A DNA stretch of 64,000 nucleotides, from positions 88,335 to 152,334 of the forward strand of contig NZ_WLYS01000008.1 in NCBI RefSeq assembly GCF_011316935.1, given 5' to 3'. Below, in pieces: positions 19,401-28,330 of the stretch; the stretch's first letter is position 1, and every line of letters begins with the position of its first letter. Origin of the DNA: Sphingobacterium chungjuense. Its GTDB lineage: Bacteria; Bacteroidota; Bacteroidia; Sphingobacteriales; Sphingobacteriaceae. The notes below the pieces were generated by a model. That model was not told the DNA's origin. It did not search any database and saw only the letters and a list, made by a program, of their open reading frames with translations. The position numbers and the translations under genes are program-made.

Positions 19401-20580
19401 AAGATTGCTGCTTACGAATCCAATGCATCATGCCGGCACCATCTGTTCCGATCCACAGGTCGTTATTATTTCCGTTAGCGAAAGAAAGGATAAAATTCTT
19501 CGGATTCTGTCGGTCGTTAGCAGATCCAGGTTGTATCACGTGGAATCGAGATAATCGATTGTCGACCACATGGAGACCACTTCGCAGTGTTCCTATCCAG
19601 TTACGCTGCATATGATCGACGTACATACTGTACACCGTCATACTTTTCATCCAGCTAGTACTTGCCTGATACTGTTCAAAACGGTTCGTCCTTTTGTCGA
19701 ACTCAACAATTCCCTTGCCTTCAGAGCCTATATATACTTTTTCGTATTTGGCATAGAGCGTGGTGATTTCAAATGGAGCCAGTTTAGCATCTATCGGGTA
19801 CATGGTGTATGATTTTTTATGCAAGTCGAATTCATACAATACCTGCTTGTTGTCATTAGATGCTACCCAGATAGATTGTCCGTTTTCATCCACTCGTATA
19901 GCGACACTATTTTTGGTGCGATCATCGATTACCTCCAAGGTGTTACTGCGAGGATCAAGTCGGCAGAGTCCGTAGTTGTGAATGAAAACCCATATCTCAT
20001 TTTTACTGGTGGTCACGACTCCTTGTGCATTGTAATCAAAGATTTTTGTCCCGTCGTGCCGTTGTAGCGGAATTCGAGAGGCCATTGGTCGTTCGGTATC
20101 CGTATTCACGTGTAGCAGGCCATAGAGCGTCGTTGCGGCGTATAGCCCCTTTGTGGTATTGTATGCCAATTGGTTGACACTGGCCGATATGGGGTTTTGA
20201 TCTTGTCGAAATGGAAGATAATCTTTCCAGTGTACGCGTTGAAAATGAGTGTAATCTGCGTCTAACTTGGCAAATCCCGATTTACTGGCTACCCATATCC
20301 GGCCTTTATCATCTTGAGAAATATCAGTAATCCGATTATCCGGCAATGAACAACCATCTTCAGGCTGATTTTTAAACACCATGAACTGATAACCATCATA
20401 GCGATTCAAGCCATCGAAGGTACCAAACCACATAAAACCATCCTGATCCTCAAATATAGACGTAACATTGTTATTGGATAGCCCTTGCTCTATACCAACG
20501 TAACGGGTATGAGGATTGCTTTCAGATTTTGCAGGCAATATAACTGTCGCAAATAATAATAGGAGTATCAGCGTTTTCAT
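16453..20580 (-). CDS. Hybrid two-component system sensor/regulator (HTCS) of the polysaccharide locus
   Basis: 1375 residues. Signal peptide (1-19); a periplasmic two-propeller sensor of repeated GLSNNNVTSIFEDQDGFMWFG-type blades (about 25-690); a Y_Y_Y domain (about 700-765, VEYAYFLEGWDKDW); one membrane helix near 783; histidine kinase with phospho-acceptor H839 in HIAHEFRNPLTLI and ATPase boxes (NLISNAFKYTPDGG, DTGCGIA, GFGIGLYL); a receiver with D1165 in IIISDVVMGG and KPF; a C-terminal AraC-type helix-turn-helix (about 1267-1370, FNVKELADLIGMSHSNFYKRI). One protein thus senses an oligosaccharide in the periplasm and binds DNA. It lies divergent to the GH16-GH43 gene, so it very probably controls the adjacent PUL. 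The residue after the H-box Arg is Asn where Thr is common. Confidence 0.96.
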   Translation of the reverse strand: MKTLILLLLFATVILPAKSESNPHTRYVGIEQGLSNNNVTSIFEDQDGFMWFGTFDGLNRYDGYQFMVFKNQPEDGCSLPDNRITDISQDDKGRIWVASKSGFAKLDADYTHFQRVHWKDYLPFRQDQNPISASVNQLAYNTTKGLYAATTLYGLLHVNTDTERPMASRIPLQRHDGTKIFDYNAQGVVTTSKNEIWVFIHNYGLCRLDPRSNTLEVIDDRTKNSVAIRVDENGQSIWVASNDNKQVLYEFDLHKKSYTMYPIDAKLAPFEITTLYAKYEKVYIGSEGKGIVEFDKRTNRFEQYQASTSWMKSMTVYSMYVDHMQRNWIGTLRSGLHVVDNRLSRFHVIQPGSANDRQNPKNFILSFANGNNNDLWIGTDGAGMMHWIRKQQSFTHYAADDKSSSGKLNNNFVTSIVRDEQGFVWASTYGGGINRLDPKTGVFKQYACVSKENNRLFSATWKLFADSKKRIWASALHGGGIFCYNRNTDQFEEKSKDIIDVLSMYEESPDLMWFGSWSTLTMRNFQTGEQKIINTDFPVRDIYTNKDGYLWLATEGGGLLRYEKSTNKVKRYSEKDGLPSNTILNILPDNAGTLWLSTYNGLSNFDPSPQTFKNYYDSDGLQSNQFNYNAAIKLKDGSLAFGGIHGFNLFQPGQLKSLQRDSKMVLTAVSVNNKSTKLFTGDRIYSSTNHIDKLTIPFDDAVLNVHFSSLEYSFPTKVEYAYFLEGWDKDWNYVDNVKTANYTNLKEGKYTLRIKSTNADGVWSGVEKKMQIEILPPWWRSAWAYFAYLILFATVIFAYIRYDRKQTRLKYEVDLANINAEKKKELHDKQIAFFTHIAHEFRNPLTLIVNPLKEMSTEPAQQIDREDIHQVYRNSKRLLNLVDKLLLFRKTESGMDQLRLVQADIVGLTREVFTCFQQQATLQHIHYAFESNIEQYALLVDREKMEICLFNLISNAFKYTPDGGSIRVVLQWRMDDFSIQVIDTGCGIAVQNKDQVFNVFERDYIGNSNNKGGFGIGLYLVKSFISAHKGCITHQPNPPAGTQFEIVLQNGKAHLSEFTIFEDVVEHSVSIDEFIESSRHSKDASRVQEDVVIEANHTIATVEETPDYQNLVSDKKTMVVVDDNVEIRKYLRKIFQSQFEIQEADCAEAGIAMIEQTPPDIIISDVVMGGLSGIDLCQHIKGIPALSHIPIILLTASNSQDIKLKGLEGKADDYVTKPFDRELLIARVNNLIHSRSHMQRHFYEEITLQPNNHKISKEHRLFLERSIAIVEENLDQESFNVKELADLIGMSHSNFYKRIKAISGKSANEFIRFVRLRKVAQILIETDSNVSEAAFAAGFNDIKYFRTQFSKVFGMKPSEFKKKYDALRKNHRLTI

Positions 20581-20740
20581 TAGGTGGCTAGTCTTTCTGG
20601 CAAGTAGTTACACAATGCTACTTGCCAATAAATATAAATTTAATAAAGCCTTAAAGCAAATTTAACCCGAATAAAAAGCGGGGCGGTAACGGCTAATATC
20701 ACGGATTTGTGACGCTCAAAATGCCATTATTCGTATTATA

Positions 20741-20766
20741 CACCCTTGTTTTGGTGAATATGCCCC
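20741..20766 (+). promoter_or_regulatory. Candidate HTCS operator, copy 1 (before GH16-GH43)
   Basis: A distal CACCC (20741-20745) is followed by GTTTTGGTGAATATGCCCC (20748-20766). The same two-part pattern occurs before the GH2-led operon, SusC and the GH51 gene. The first C of the proximal run (20763) is 26 bp from the -7 element at 20789. Confidence 0.7.
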
Positions 20767-20788
20767 TCTATCAGAATTTAGGAGCGCA

Positions 20789-20796
20789 TACATTTG
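20789..20796 (+). promoter_or_regulatory. -7 element of GH16-GH43 promoter (TACATTTG)
   Basis: Exact match to TAnnTTTG, 27 bases before the ATG at 20824, giving a leader of about 20 nt. No TTG lies at the -33 position, as expected of an activator-dependent promoter. Confidence 0.65.
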
Positions 20797-20823
20797 TTTC
20801 ATACTAACCATCATATAATATCT

Positions 20824-22716
20824 ATGAAAAAAAGCTCCATAATAGCTTACTTTATTTTTCAGTGTATGGCCTTCTGTTATGCACAAGATCAAAATTACCA
20901 ATTGGTGTGGTCCGACGAATTTGATAAATCAGGTGCAGTCGATCAGAAACACTGGAATTTTGAAAAAGGTTTTCAGCGCAATCACGAAGATCAGTGGTAT
21001 CAGGAAGATAATGCCACGATACAAAATGGTGTTTTGGTGATTGAAGCTAGAAAAGAAAGCAAAACAAATCCAACTTATGAAGTAGGTAGCAATCATTGGG
21101 CAAAATCTCGCAAAAATATCGAGTACACCTCCTCCTCCATAAATACCTCCGGTAAGCAATCTTGGAAGTATGGCCGATTTGAAATGCGCGCCAAAATTCC
21201 TATCGGACAGGGCATTTGGCCGGCATTTTGGACTTTAGGAGTCGATCGGGAATGGCCTTCTAATGGCGAAATAGATGTCATGGAATATTACCAAGGCAAC
21301 TTATTGGCGAACATCGCGGTCGGTACTAATCGCCGTTGGCAAGCAGAGTGGCACAATGGTAAAAAAGCCGTCGCCGAATTAGGCGGAGCCAAATGGGCGC
21401 AGGATTTTCATGTGTGGCGGATGGATTGGGATGAAGATGAGATCGCTTTGTACGTAGATGATATGCTATTGAACAAGGTGCCACAAAGTAAATTGGCCAA
21501 CAAAGACGGTTCTGGTTTTTATCCTTTCAAACAGCCACATTATATGTTGTTGAACCTGGCTTTAGGCGGTGATAATGGCGGCGAAATTGATGATTCGCTA
21601 TTGCCTGCACGATATGAAATTGATTATGTGCGTGTATATCAGAAGCCTGGTCAGCGCCCTAAGCAAGTCGATACGCGAACTGCATTTCACCCCGGTGAAC
21701 TGTGGTTAGACCAGAATGGCGAGCATATCAATGCACATGGTGGCGGTGTGTTATTTCATAATGGTACTTACTATTGGTACGGTGAAAAACGCGGTGGCAA
21801 AGAATCTCAAGGCGTTACCGTGTATTCCTCTAAAGATTTATATAGTTGGACAGCAGAGGGATTAGCGCTCAAGACATCAACGGATACTACCAGTCCAATT
21901 ACACAAGGAAGTATCATTGAGCGTCCAAAAGTTATCTATAATGAGAAGACAAAGAAGTTCGTCATGTACTTTCATTTAGAGCTCAAAGGCAGAGGATATG
22001 AGGCGGCTTACGTCGGTTTAGCTACGAGCGATCATGCTGTTGGGCCTTTTACATTCCATAAAGCAGGTCGTGTGAATCCTAAAAAATGGCCGCTAAACAT
22101 GACCAAAGCGCAGCGCCAATCTAGAGTTTCCGAGAGAGACCATCCCGAATGGTGGACACCAAGCTGGATGGAAGCGATCAAGGACGGCCTTTTTGTTCGT
22201 CGTGATTTCGAAGGCGGACAAATGGCTCGGGATATGACGTTGTTTGTAGATGATGATCAGACCGCCTATCATGTGTATTCTGCGGAAGATAATCTCACCA
22301 TTCACATTGCAGAATTGACCAAAGATTATCTGGGATATACAGGCAAATATGTACGCGTAGAACCGGGTGGTCACAACGAAGCTCCTGCTTTATTGAAAAA
22401 GGATGGAAAGTACTACATGGTAACCTCTGGTTGTACGGGTTGGGCGCCTAATGCTGCTCGATTGTTAACGGCTGACAAGATGCTGGGCGAGTGGACTCGC
22501 CACGACAATCCTGCCGTAGGATCTGGTGCAGATCGCACCTTCGAATCGCAAAGCACGCACATCCTTCCAGTGCAAGGCAAAAAGGATGCATTCATCTTTA
22601 TGGCCGACCGGTGGAATCCTAAAAACTTAAAAGATAGCCGATATATTTGGCTGCCTATTGAATTTGATGATGCCGGATTATTGTTCTTCCAATGGCAAGA
22701 TCGTTGGAAATACTAA
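20824..22716 (+). CDS. GH16-GH43 fusion, probable endo/exo-beta-1,3-galactanase
   Basis: 630 residues from the ATG at 20824 (MKKSSIIAYFIFQCMAFCYAQ signal peptide; the frame opens 10 codons earlier without a good start). Residues about 25-280 are a GH16 domain with the ExDxxE active site E149, D151, E154 in NGEIDVMEYY. Residues about 300-630 are GH43-like, starting GGGVLFHNGTYYWYGEKRGG and continuing with IERPKVIYNEKTKKFVMYFH, which resembles subfamily 24, known for exo-beta-1,3-galactanases; several such enzymes lack the usual catalytic base. The combination of an internal cutter and an exo-acting domain would suit the beta-1,3-galactan backbone of arabinogalactan. No lipobox is evident. The gene has its own promoter with an HTCS-type operator and a terminator. 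Confidence 0.87.
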   Translation: MKKSSIIAYFIFQCMAFCYAQDQNYQLVWSDEFDKSGAVDQKHWNFEKGFQRNHEDQWYQEDNATIQNGVLVIEARKESKTNPTYEVGSNHWAKSRKNIEYTSSSINTSGKQSWKYGRFEMRAKIPIGQGIWPAFWTLGVDREWPSNGEIDVMEYYQGNLLANIAVGTNRRWQAEWHNGKKAVAELGGAKWAQDFHVWRMDWDEDEIALYVDDMLLNKVPQSKLANKDGSGFYPFKQPHYMLLNLALGGDNGGEIDDSLLPARYEIDYVRVYQKPGQRPKQVDTRTAFHPGELWLDQNGEHINAHGGGVLFHNGTYYWYGEKRGGKESQGVTVYSSKDLYSWTAEGLALKTSTDTTSPITQGSIIERPKVIYNEKTKKFVMYFHLELKGRGYEAAYVGLATSDHAVGPFTFHKAGRVNPKKWPLNMTKAQRQSRVSERDHPEWWTPSWMEAIKDGLFVRRDFEGGQMARDMTLFVDDDQTAYHVYSAEDNLTIHIAELTKDYLGYTGKYVRVEPGGHNEAPALLKKDGKYYMVTSGCTGWAPNAARLLTADKMLGEWTRHDNPAVGSGADRTFESQSTHILPVQGKKDAFIFMADRWNPKNLKDSRYIWLPIEFDDAGLLFFQWQDRWKY

Positions 22717-22782
22717 GGAAAGTATGCCTAAACATAAAAAAGGCGTTCTAATTCATTTAAAAACATATTTAAAACGAATTTA

Positions 22783-22807
22783 CCCCTTGTCAAAGATGAA
22801 AATGCCC
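22783..22807 (+). promoter_or_regulatory. Candidate HTCS operator, copy 4 (before SusC)
   Basis: Distal CCCC at 22783-22786 and proximal GATGAAAATGCCC at 22795-22807. The first C of the proximal run (22805) is 26 bp before GAAATTTG (22831-22838), the same geometry as the other copies. The proximal half overlaps the left arm of the upstream gene's terminator hairpin, so chance similarity is harder to exclude here. Confidence 0.5.
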
Positions 22808-22828
22808 ACGTTATGGGCATTTTTTTTA
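22797..22828 (+). terminator. Intrinsic terminator after GH16-GH43 gene
   Basis: AAAATGCCC (22799-22807) pairs with GGGCATTTT (22815-22823) around a 7-base loop and is followed by a run of eight or more T. It lies 80 bp after the stop. Confidence 0.88.
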
Positions 22829-22830
22829 TA

Positions 22831-22838
22831 GAAATTTG
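22831..22838 (+). promoter_or_regulatory. -7-like element of susC promoter (GAAATTTG)
   Basis: Matches six of the eight positions that can be scored in TAnnTTTG less strictly (A at position 2, TTTG at 5-8) and sits at the shared 26-bp distance from the operator C-run. The leader to the SusC ATG would be about 105 nt. Confidence 0.4.
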
Positions 22839-22950
22839 TCCCTTAACTAATCGATCCTAGCCAGTGCGCACGACAGTGTGTACCACAATGAACCTAACAA
22901 CATCGGCTACCAATCGATAAGAAAAATATAAATCCTAATTACCAAAAAGA

Positions 22951-25900
22951 ATGAGAAAAAATCGTTACCTCATTAAGAGCGTCGCTTTGATGTTTTTAAT
23001 GATCGCAGTGGCACTCCATTCCGCTTATGCCCAAAGTCGGCAAGCTAGAGGAAAGGTCACCGCAGAAGGACAAGCACTTGCAGGCGTATCTGTGCAAGTG
23101 CAGGGTACGCAGCAGGGGACTGCTACCAATGAACAAGGTGAATTTAGCATCGCGGTAAAACCGACAGATGCATTGATCATTACCGCGATGGGATACCAGC
23201 GGCAAACCATTAATTTAGCCGATCAAAATGCTGGCGCAAACGGAGAATTTACGCTCAACGTAGAGATGTTGACCTCCGGGGGCGATGCGCTAGAAGAAGT
23301 AGTCGTCGTAGGTTTTGGAACGCAAAAGAAAACCAACCTGACGGGTTCCGTAGCTATTGTTGATTCTAAGCAATTAGAGAACAGACCGGTTCAAAATGCG
23401 GTACAAGCCTTGCAAGGTTTAGCACCAGGACTTAATATCTCCCAAAATAGTGGTTCTATGGAAGCCGGTGCGTCGATCAACGTGCGTGGATTGGGTACTA
23501 TTGGTAGTTCATCTTCTTCGCCATTGGTATTGATTGATGGATCGGAGGGATCACTTACTGCCTTGAATCCGCAGGATATCGAAAGTATATCCGTATTGAA
23601 AGATGCTGGTGCATCTTCTATCTATGGATCGAGAGCGGCGTTCGGGGTAATTTTGGTCACTACCAAATCGGGTAAAGCCGGAAAAACAGTCGTTAACTAC
23701 AATAACAACTTCCGTACAAATAGGCCGACCAGCATGCCTTCTATGATGGACTCGTATACTTTTGCACAATACTTCAACCGTGCGGCGGTTAATGGGAATA
23801 GTGGCTTGGTTTTTAGCGAAGCGCACTTACAACGTATTTTAGACTACCAAAATGGCACGATTACGGGTTCTACCATCGTAGATCCCAACAATTCATCCCG
23901 TTGGGGTGAAGGCTATGCCTACGGTAATGACAATGTAGATTGGTTCGATGTGATGTACAAAGACCGTGCATTTGCGCAGGAACACAACCTAAGTTTGAAT
24001 GGCGGCTCGGAAAAAACAACCTTCTACCTTTCTGGAAATGCGATGAAACAAGGTGGTATGATGGCTTTCAATACCGATCACTACGATCGCTACGCGGTAT
24101 CTGCCAAGATCAATTCCCAAGTTTCTGACTATTTCACGGTAGGATACAATGCACGTTTAGTGCGCGAAGACTATCAGCGTCCAGCCAATCTAACGAATGC
24201 ATTTTACGACGATTTGGGTCGTCAAGGTTGGCCAACTTTGCCATTGTATGATCCAAATGGGAACTTATTTAGTTCGCCTTCTCCAGCATTAGGCATGCGT
24301 GATGGTGGTCACGACAAATCGACCAAAGATTTTGTGTTTCAACAATTGCAATTGACTTTAGAGCCTATTGCAGGTTGGAAAACAGTAGGACAGATCAACT
24401 ACCGTACATCTACGCAATTTAGACATTGGAATTCCCAACAATTGTATAATTATGATGTGAATAATGAACCTTACCTGTTCAAGCAAGCGTCTAACGTGCA
24501 CGAGTACGGATGGAAGGAAAATTATTATAATGCCAATGCCTATTCAGAATACGACAAATATCTCGGAAATCACCATATCAAAGGGATGGTTGGTTTTCAA
24601 GCAGAGTGGACAGGGAATCGTAGCTTAAGCGCGCAGCGCAATGGTATTATCGCTCCGAATCAACCGGTATTGGATTTGACGACTGGTACAGATCCTAATG
24701 GAGAGTTAATCGTTCCGGCTGTCACAGGAGCATACCAAAACTGGGCAACAGCAGGTTTCTTTGGTCGGGTGAATTACGATTATCAAGAAAAGTACCTTTT
24801 CGAAGGTAACCTCCGTTATGATGCTTCTTCTCGCTTCCGTCAAGGAACACGTTGGGGATGGTTTCCTTCGGTGTCTGCCGGATGGAATATTTCCAAAGAA
24901 TCTTTCTTCGAGAATTGGACATCTACCGTGAATATGTTGAAGTTACGTGCTTCTTACGGAGAACTGGGTAACCAAACGACAGAAAATTGGTATCCAACCT
25001 ACGTGGTAATGCCAATCGGAGTGACGAATGGTCAATGGTTATTGAATGGTACGTCACCCAATACGGCTGGAGCACCAGGATTAGTAAGCTCTTTTCTAAC
25101 TTGGGAATCGATCAATACCGCCAATATCGGGGTCGACTTTGCTTTGATGAGTAACCGATTAACGGGATCTTTCGAAGTATTTACCCGCAAAACCTTAAAT
25201 ATGGTGGCCGATGCGCCGACCTTACCAGCTACATTAGGAACTTGGGTGCCGCAAAGTAACAATACAGACTTGAAAACAACTGGTTTTGAAGCGACAATCG
25301 GGTATAATGATCGTACGGCTGGTGGTTTTGGCTACGGCGCGAAGTTCTTACTTTCCGATTATCAAACTACCGTAACCCGTTTCAACAACGAAGCTGGTCA
25401 ATTAACTAGATATCGTACAGGACAAAAAATGGGTGAAATCTGGGGTTATGAAACCATTGGCATTGCCAAAACACAAGAAGAGATGGATGCGCACTTAGCG
25501 ACATTGCCCAATGGTGGACAGAGCCGCTTAGGTCAGCAATGGGGGGCTGGTGATATCATGTACAAAGATTTAAATGGCGACGGTGTGATTGACTGGGGAG
25601 ATGATACCGAAGGTAATCCTGGTGATAAGAGAGTGATTGGTAACAATACGCCACGTTACAGCTTTGGTTTGAACTTGAATGCAGATTACAAAAACTTTGA
25701 TTTAAGTTTATTCTTTCAAGGTGTTGGAAAAAGAGACATTTGGCAGGGCGGATATTATTTCTGGGGAGCAACGTCAAACCAGTGGTTTTCCACTGGTTTG
25801 ACAGCACACGAAGATTTTTTCCGTCCGGAAGGCGATCCACTAGGATCTAATTTAGATGCTTACTATGCCAGACCTGCCTTCAACACGAGCAGAAATCAGC

Positions 25901-26154
25901 AAGTTCAAACGCGTTATTTACAAGACGCTTCATACATCCGTTTGAAAAATATCATGTTGGGCTATACGTTACCAGCTGGTACGATGGATCGTTTGGGAAT
26001 TTCTAGAATGCGTGTGTATATATCAGGTGAAAATGTGTGGACTTCTTCTAAAGTATCGTCTGTATTCGACCCAGAAACGATCGATGGAGGTTCAAGCGGA
26101 ACAGTATATCCATTGAACAAAGTATGGTCAGCTGGTCTTAGTCTTACGTTTTAA
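22951..26154 (+). CDS. SusC-like TonB-dependent transporter of the arabinogalactan-type PUL
   Basis: 1067 residues. A signal peptide (1-27, ALHSAYAQ) is followed directly by a carboxypeptidase-regulatory-like domain (GKVTAEGQALAGVSVQVQGT), the TonB-box region LEEVVVVGFGTQKK, a plug with VRGLGTIGSSSSSPLVLIDG and the signature IESISVLKDAGASSIYGSRA, and a barrel ending GLSLTF. There is no STN domain, in agreement with regulation by an HTCS instead of an ECF sigma factor. It imports oligosaccharides across the outer membrane with the SusD partner 8 bp downstream. Confidence 0.96.
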   Translation: MRKNRYLIKSVALMFLMIAVALHSAYAQSRQARGKVTAEGQALAGVSVQVQGTQQGTATNEQGEFSIAVKPTDALIITAMGYQRQTINLADQNAGANGEFTLNVEMLTSGGDALEEVVVVGFGTQKKTNLTGSVAIVDSKQLENRPVQNAVQALQGLAPGLNISQNSGSMEAGASINVRGLGTIGSSSSSPLVLIDGSEGSLTALNPQDIESISVLKDAGASSIYGSRAAFGVILVTTKSGKAGKTVVNYNNNFRTNRPTSMPSMMDSYTFAQYFNRAAVNGNSGLVFSEAHLQRILDYQNGTITGSTIVDPNNSSRWGEGYAYGNDNVDWFDVMYKDRAFAQEHNLSLNGGSEKTTFYLSGNAMKQGGMMAFNTDHYDRYAVSAKINSQVSDYFTVGYNARLVREDYQRPANLTNAFYDDLGRQGWPTLPLYDPNGNLFSSPSPALGMRDGGHDKSTKDFVFQQLQLTLEPIAGWKTVGQINYRTSTQFRHWNSQQLYNYDVNNEPYLFKQASNVHEYGWKENYYNANAYSEYDKYLGNHHIKGMVGFQAEWTGNRSLSAQRNGIIAPNQPVLDLTTGTDPNGELIVPAVTGAYQNWATAGFFGRVNYDYQEKYLFEGNLRYDASSRFRQGTRWGWFPSVSAGWNISKESFFENWTSTVNMLKLRASYGELGNQTTENWYPTYVVMPIGVTNGQWLLNGTSPNTAGAPGLVSSFLTWESINTANIGVDFALMSNRLTGSFEVFTRKTLNMVADAPTLPATLGTWVPQSNNTDLKTTGFEATIGYNDRTAGGFGYGAKFLLSDYQTTVTRFNNEAGQLTRYRTGQKMGEIWGYETIGIAKTQEEMDAHLATLPNGGQSRLGQQWGAGDIMYKDLNGDGVIDWGDDTEGNPGDKRVIGNNTPRYSFGLNLNADYKNFDLSLFFQGVGKRDIWQGGYYFWGATSNQWFSTGLTAHEDFFRPEGDPLGSNLDAYYARPAFNTSRNQQVQTRYLQDASYIRLKNIMLGYTLPAGTMDRLGISRMRVYISGENVWTSSKVSSVFDPETIDGGSSGTVYPLNKVWSAGLSLTF

Positions 26155-26162
26155 TTAGGAAA

Positions 26163-28184
26163 ATGATGAAATTTAATAGTCAATTTTTTACAAAATATAT
26201 GCTCCTAATCGGAGTGGTGGCAGGTCTGAGTTCTTGCCAGAAATTCTTAGATATCGAACCACCTTCTCAGATCATTCCAGAGAACTATCTGGAAGAAGAG
26301 AGTCAATTGGCAGCATATACGATATCACGTTACCAAGATACAATCAATCGGGTTTCTCAGCTGATGACCTCTCATAGCAACTGGTCTTACGGAACTTTCG
26401 GTATTGATGGCGGAACGGATAATATGGTGACGCCGTCGGTAAATAATCGTTTTGTGCCGGGACAACAGCGCGTTGGCGCAAGTGGTGGAGACTGGGATTT
26501 CACCAGAATATTTCAGACCAATTATTACCTGAATACAGTGGTGCCGAAATGGCAAGCAGGGAAAATATTCGGTAGCTCTGAAAACATCGCTCATTATGTG
26601 GGTGAGGGGTATTTTTTGCGGGCGGTGGCTTATTTTCAAAAGCTGCAGACTTTAGGAGACTTTCCAATCATCAAAGTAAATATGGATGATAGCGATCCCG
26701 CTATTTTGGTGCAGGCGAGTCGCCGTTCTCCACGTAACGAAGTGGCACGTTTCATCTTGTCGGATTTGGATTCTGCGATTCTGTTGCTTAAGGTGCAAGC
26801 ACCAGGCGGTCGCAAACAGCGTATTTCTAAGCATGTCGCGCTGCTGCTTAAATCACGGGTTGCTTTATATGAAGGTACTTGGTTGAAGTATTTTAAAGGT
26901 ACGGCATTCGTGCCTAATGGTCCGCAATGGCCAGGTGCAACCAAGGAATTCACCAGTAACTATCAATATCCTTCGGGTGGCATTGATCAGGAAATCGACT
27001 TTTTCTTGACCGAAGCGATGTCTAGCGCACAAGTTGTAGCAGATGAGGTTTCTTTGGTCGAAAACACCGGTATTATCGAATCTCCAGCCAATGAAAATCC
27101 GTATTACAACATGTTTTCCGCGGTGAATATGTCGACTTATAGTGAGGTTTTGCTTTGGAGAGAATACAGCCAAAGCGTGGTCACGCACAATGTACCGGTC
27201 AATGCACTTACCGGAAATTATGCGGTAGGTACTACGCGCAGTATGGTAGAAAGTTTTTTGATGGCTAATGGTTTACCAATTTATGCGGCGGGAAGTGGCT
27301 ATGAGGGGGATGATTACATCGCTAATGTACGTGCCAATCGCGACGGACGTTTGAACTTATTCTTAAAAGAACCTAATCAGCGCAATGTTTTGTTGAATAG
27401 AGGTGCTGGTAATACGGAAGTTCCTGTAGAGCCGACGCCACAGATTCTGGCTACGAACTGGGAACAGAAATATACCACGGGATACGCCTTACGTAAAGGC
27501 CTTTCGTACGACGCGATGCAAATGAACAATGGGCAGGGATATACCGGCAGTATTACATTCCGTGCGTCAGAAGCTTATTTGAACTACATCGAAGCTTGTT
27601 ACGAGAAAAATGGAAGCATCGATGGTAAAGCACAAGGTTACTGGAGAGCATTGCGTACTCGTGCGAAGGTAGATCCTGATTATAGCAAAACAATTGCGGC
27701 TACTGAGATGAGTAAAGAGACATTGGATTGGGGCGCATATTCTGCTGGCAATCTGATCAGTCCTACTTTATACAACATTCGTCGTGAGCGTCGTAATGAA
27801 TTAATGGCCGAAGGCTTGCGTTGGATGGATTTGAAACGCTGGCGCGCGATGGATCAAATGGCGCAGACGCCATACCATTTCGAAGGGTTCAAATTATGGG
27901 GTCCAATGAAAGACTGGTATCAGGCAAGTGCTTTAGTGTTTGGGGCATCCAATAGCAATGCAATTGTATCTGATCCAGCGCGTAGTGCCTACTTGCGTCC
28001 GTTAGAGATACAAGGAAGTTCTTTAGGATATAATGGCGCTCGTTTTACGATGGCACATTACTTAGAACCTATTGCTGCTTTGCACTTTATCCTGACTTCG
28101 CCAGATAATTCACCGGCAACTTCTGTTATTTATCAAAACCCAGGATGGACTACCGCTGGTGGTTCTGCTCCAACTGGATTTTAA
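26163..28184 (+). CDS. SusD/RagB-like glycan-binding lipoprotein
   Basis: 673 residues. Lipobox GLSSC with acylated Cys25; the mature start QKFLDIEPPSQIIPENYLEEE is typical of SusD proteins. The C-terminal part holds YNIRRERRNELMAEGLRWMDLKRWR, the conserved RagB/SusD motif. It forms the lid of the SusC transporter encoded 8 bp upstream and binds the surface glycan. A terminator follows, so the pair forms a two-gene transcription unit separate from the enzyme operon. Confidence 0.96.
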   Translation: MMKFNSQFFTKYMLLIGVVAGLSSCQKFLDIEPPSQIIPENYLEEESQLAAYTISRYQDTINRVSQLMTSHSNWSYGTFGIDGGTDNMVTPSVNNRFVPGQQRVGASGGDWDFTRIFQTNYYLNTVVPKWQAGKIFGSSENIAHYVGEGYFLRAVAYFQKLQTLGDFPIIKVNMDDSDPAILVQASRRSPRNEVARFILSDLDSAILLLKVQAPGGRKQRISKHVALLLKSRVALYEGTWLKYFKGTAFVPNGPQWPGATKEFTSNYQYPSGGIDQEIDFFLTEAMSSAQVVADEVSLVENTGIIESPANENPYYNMFSAVNMSTYSEVLLWREYSQSVVTHNVPVNALTGNYAVGTTRSMVESFLMANGLPIYAAGSGYEGDDYIANVRANRDGRLNLFLKEPNQRNVLLNRGAGNTEVPVEPTPQILATNWEQKYTTGYALRKGLSYDAMQMNNGQGYTGSITFRASEAYLNYIEACYEKNGSIDGKAQGYWRALRTRAKVDPDYSKTIAATEMSKETLDWGAYSAGNLISPTLYNIRRERRNELMAEGLRWMDLKRWRAMDQMAQTPYHFEGFKLWGPMKDWYQASALVFGASNSNAIVSDPARSAYLRPLEIQGSSLGYNGARFTMAHYLEPIAALHFILTSPDNSPATSVIYQNPGWTTAGGSAPTGF

Positions 28185-28210
28185 AAGATCGTTTTTATAG
28201 TTGTTTATTA

Positions 28211-28247
28211 GCCGTAGATCATAGCAATATGGTCTGCGGTTTTTTTA
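28211..28247 (+). terminator. Intrinsic terminator after susD-like gene
   Basis: CCGTAGATCAT (28212-28222) pairs with ATGGTCTGCGG (28229-28239) using G-U pairs and is followed by a run of T. It closes the SusCD unit 27 bp after the stop. Confidence 0.75.
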
Positions 28248-28330
28248 TGTTCTGCTCCGCTATGCTTGCAAACAGATCTTAAATCTGGCCGATGTCATAC
28301 ATTCGTTACCTGATCAGGCGCAGTCATTCC

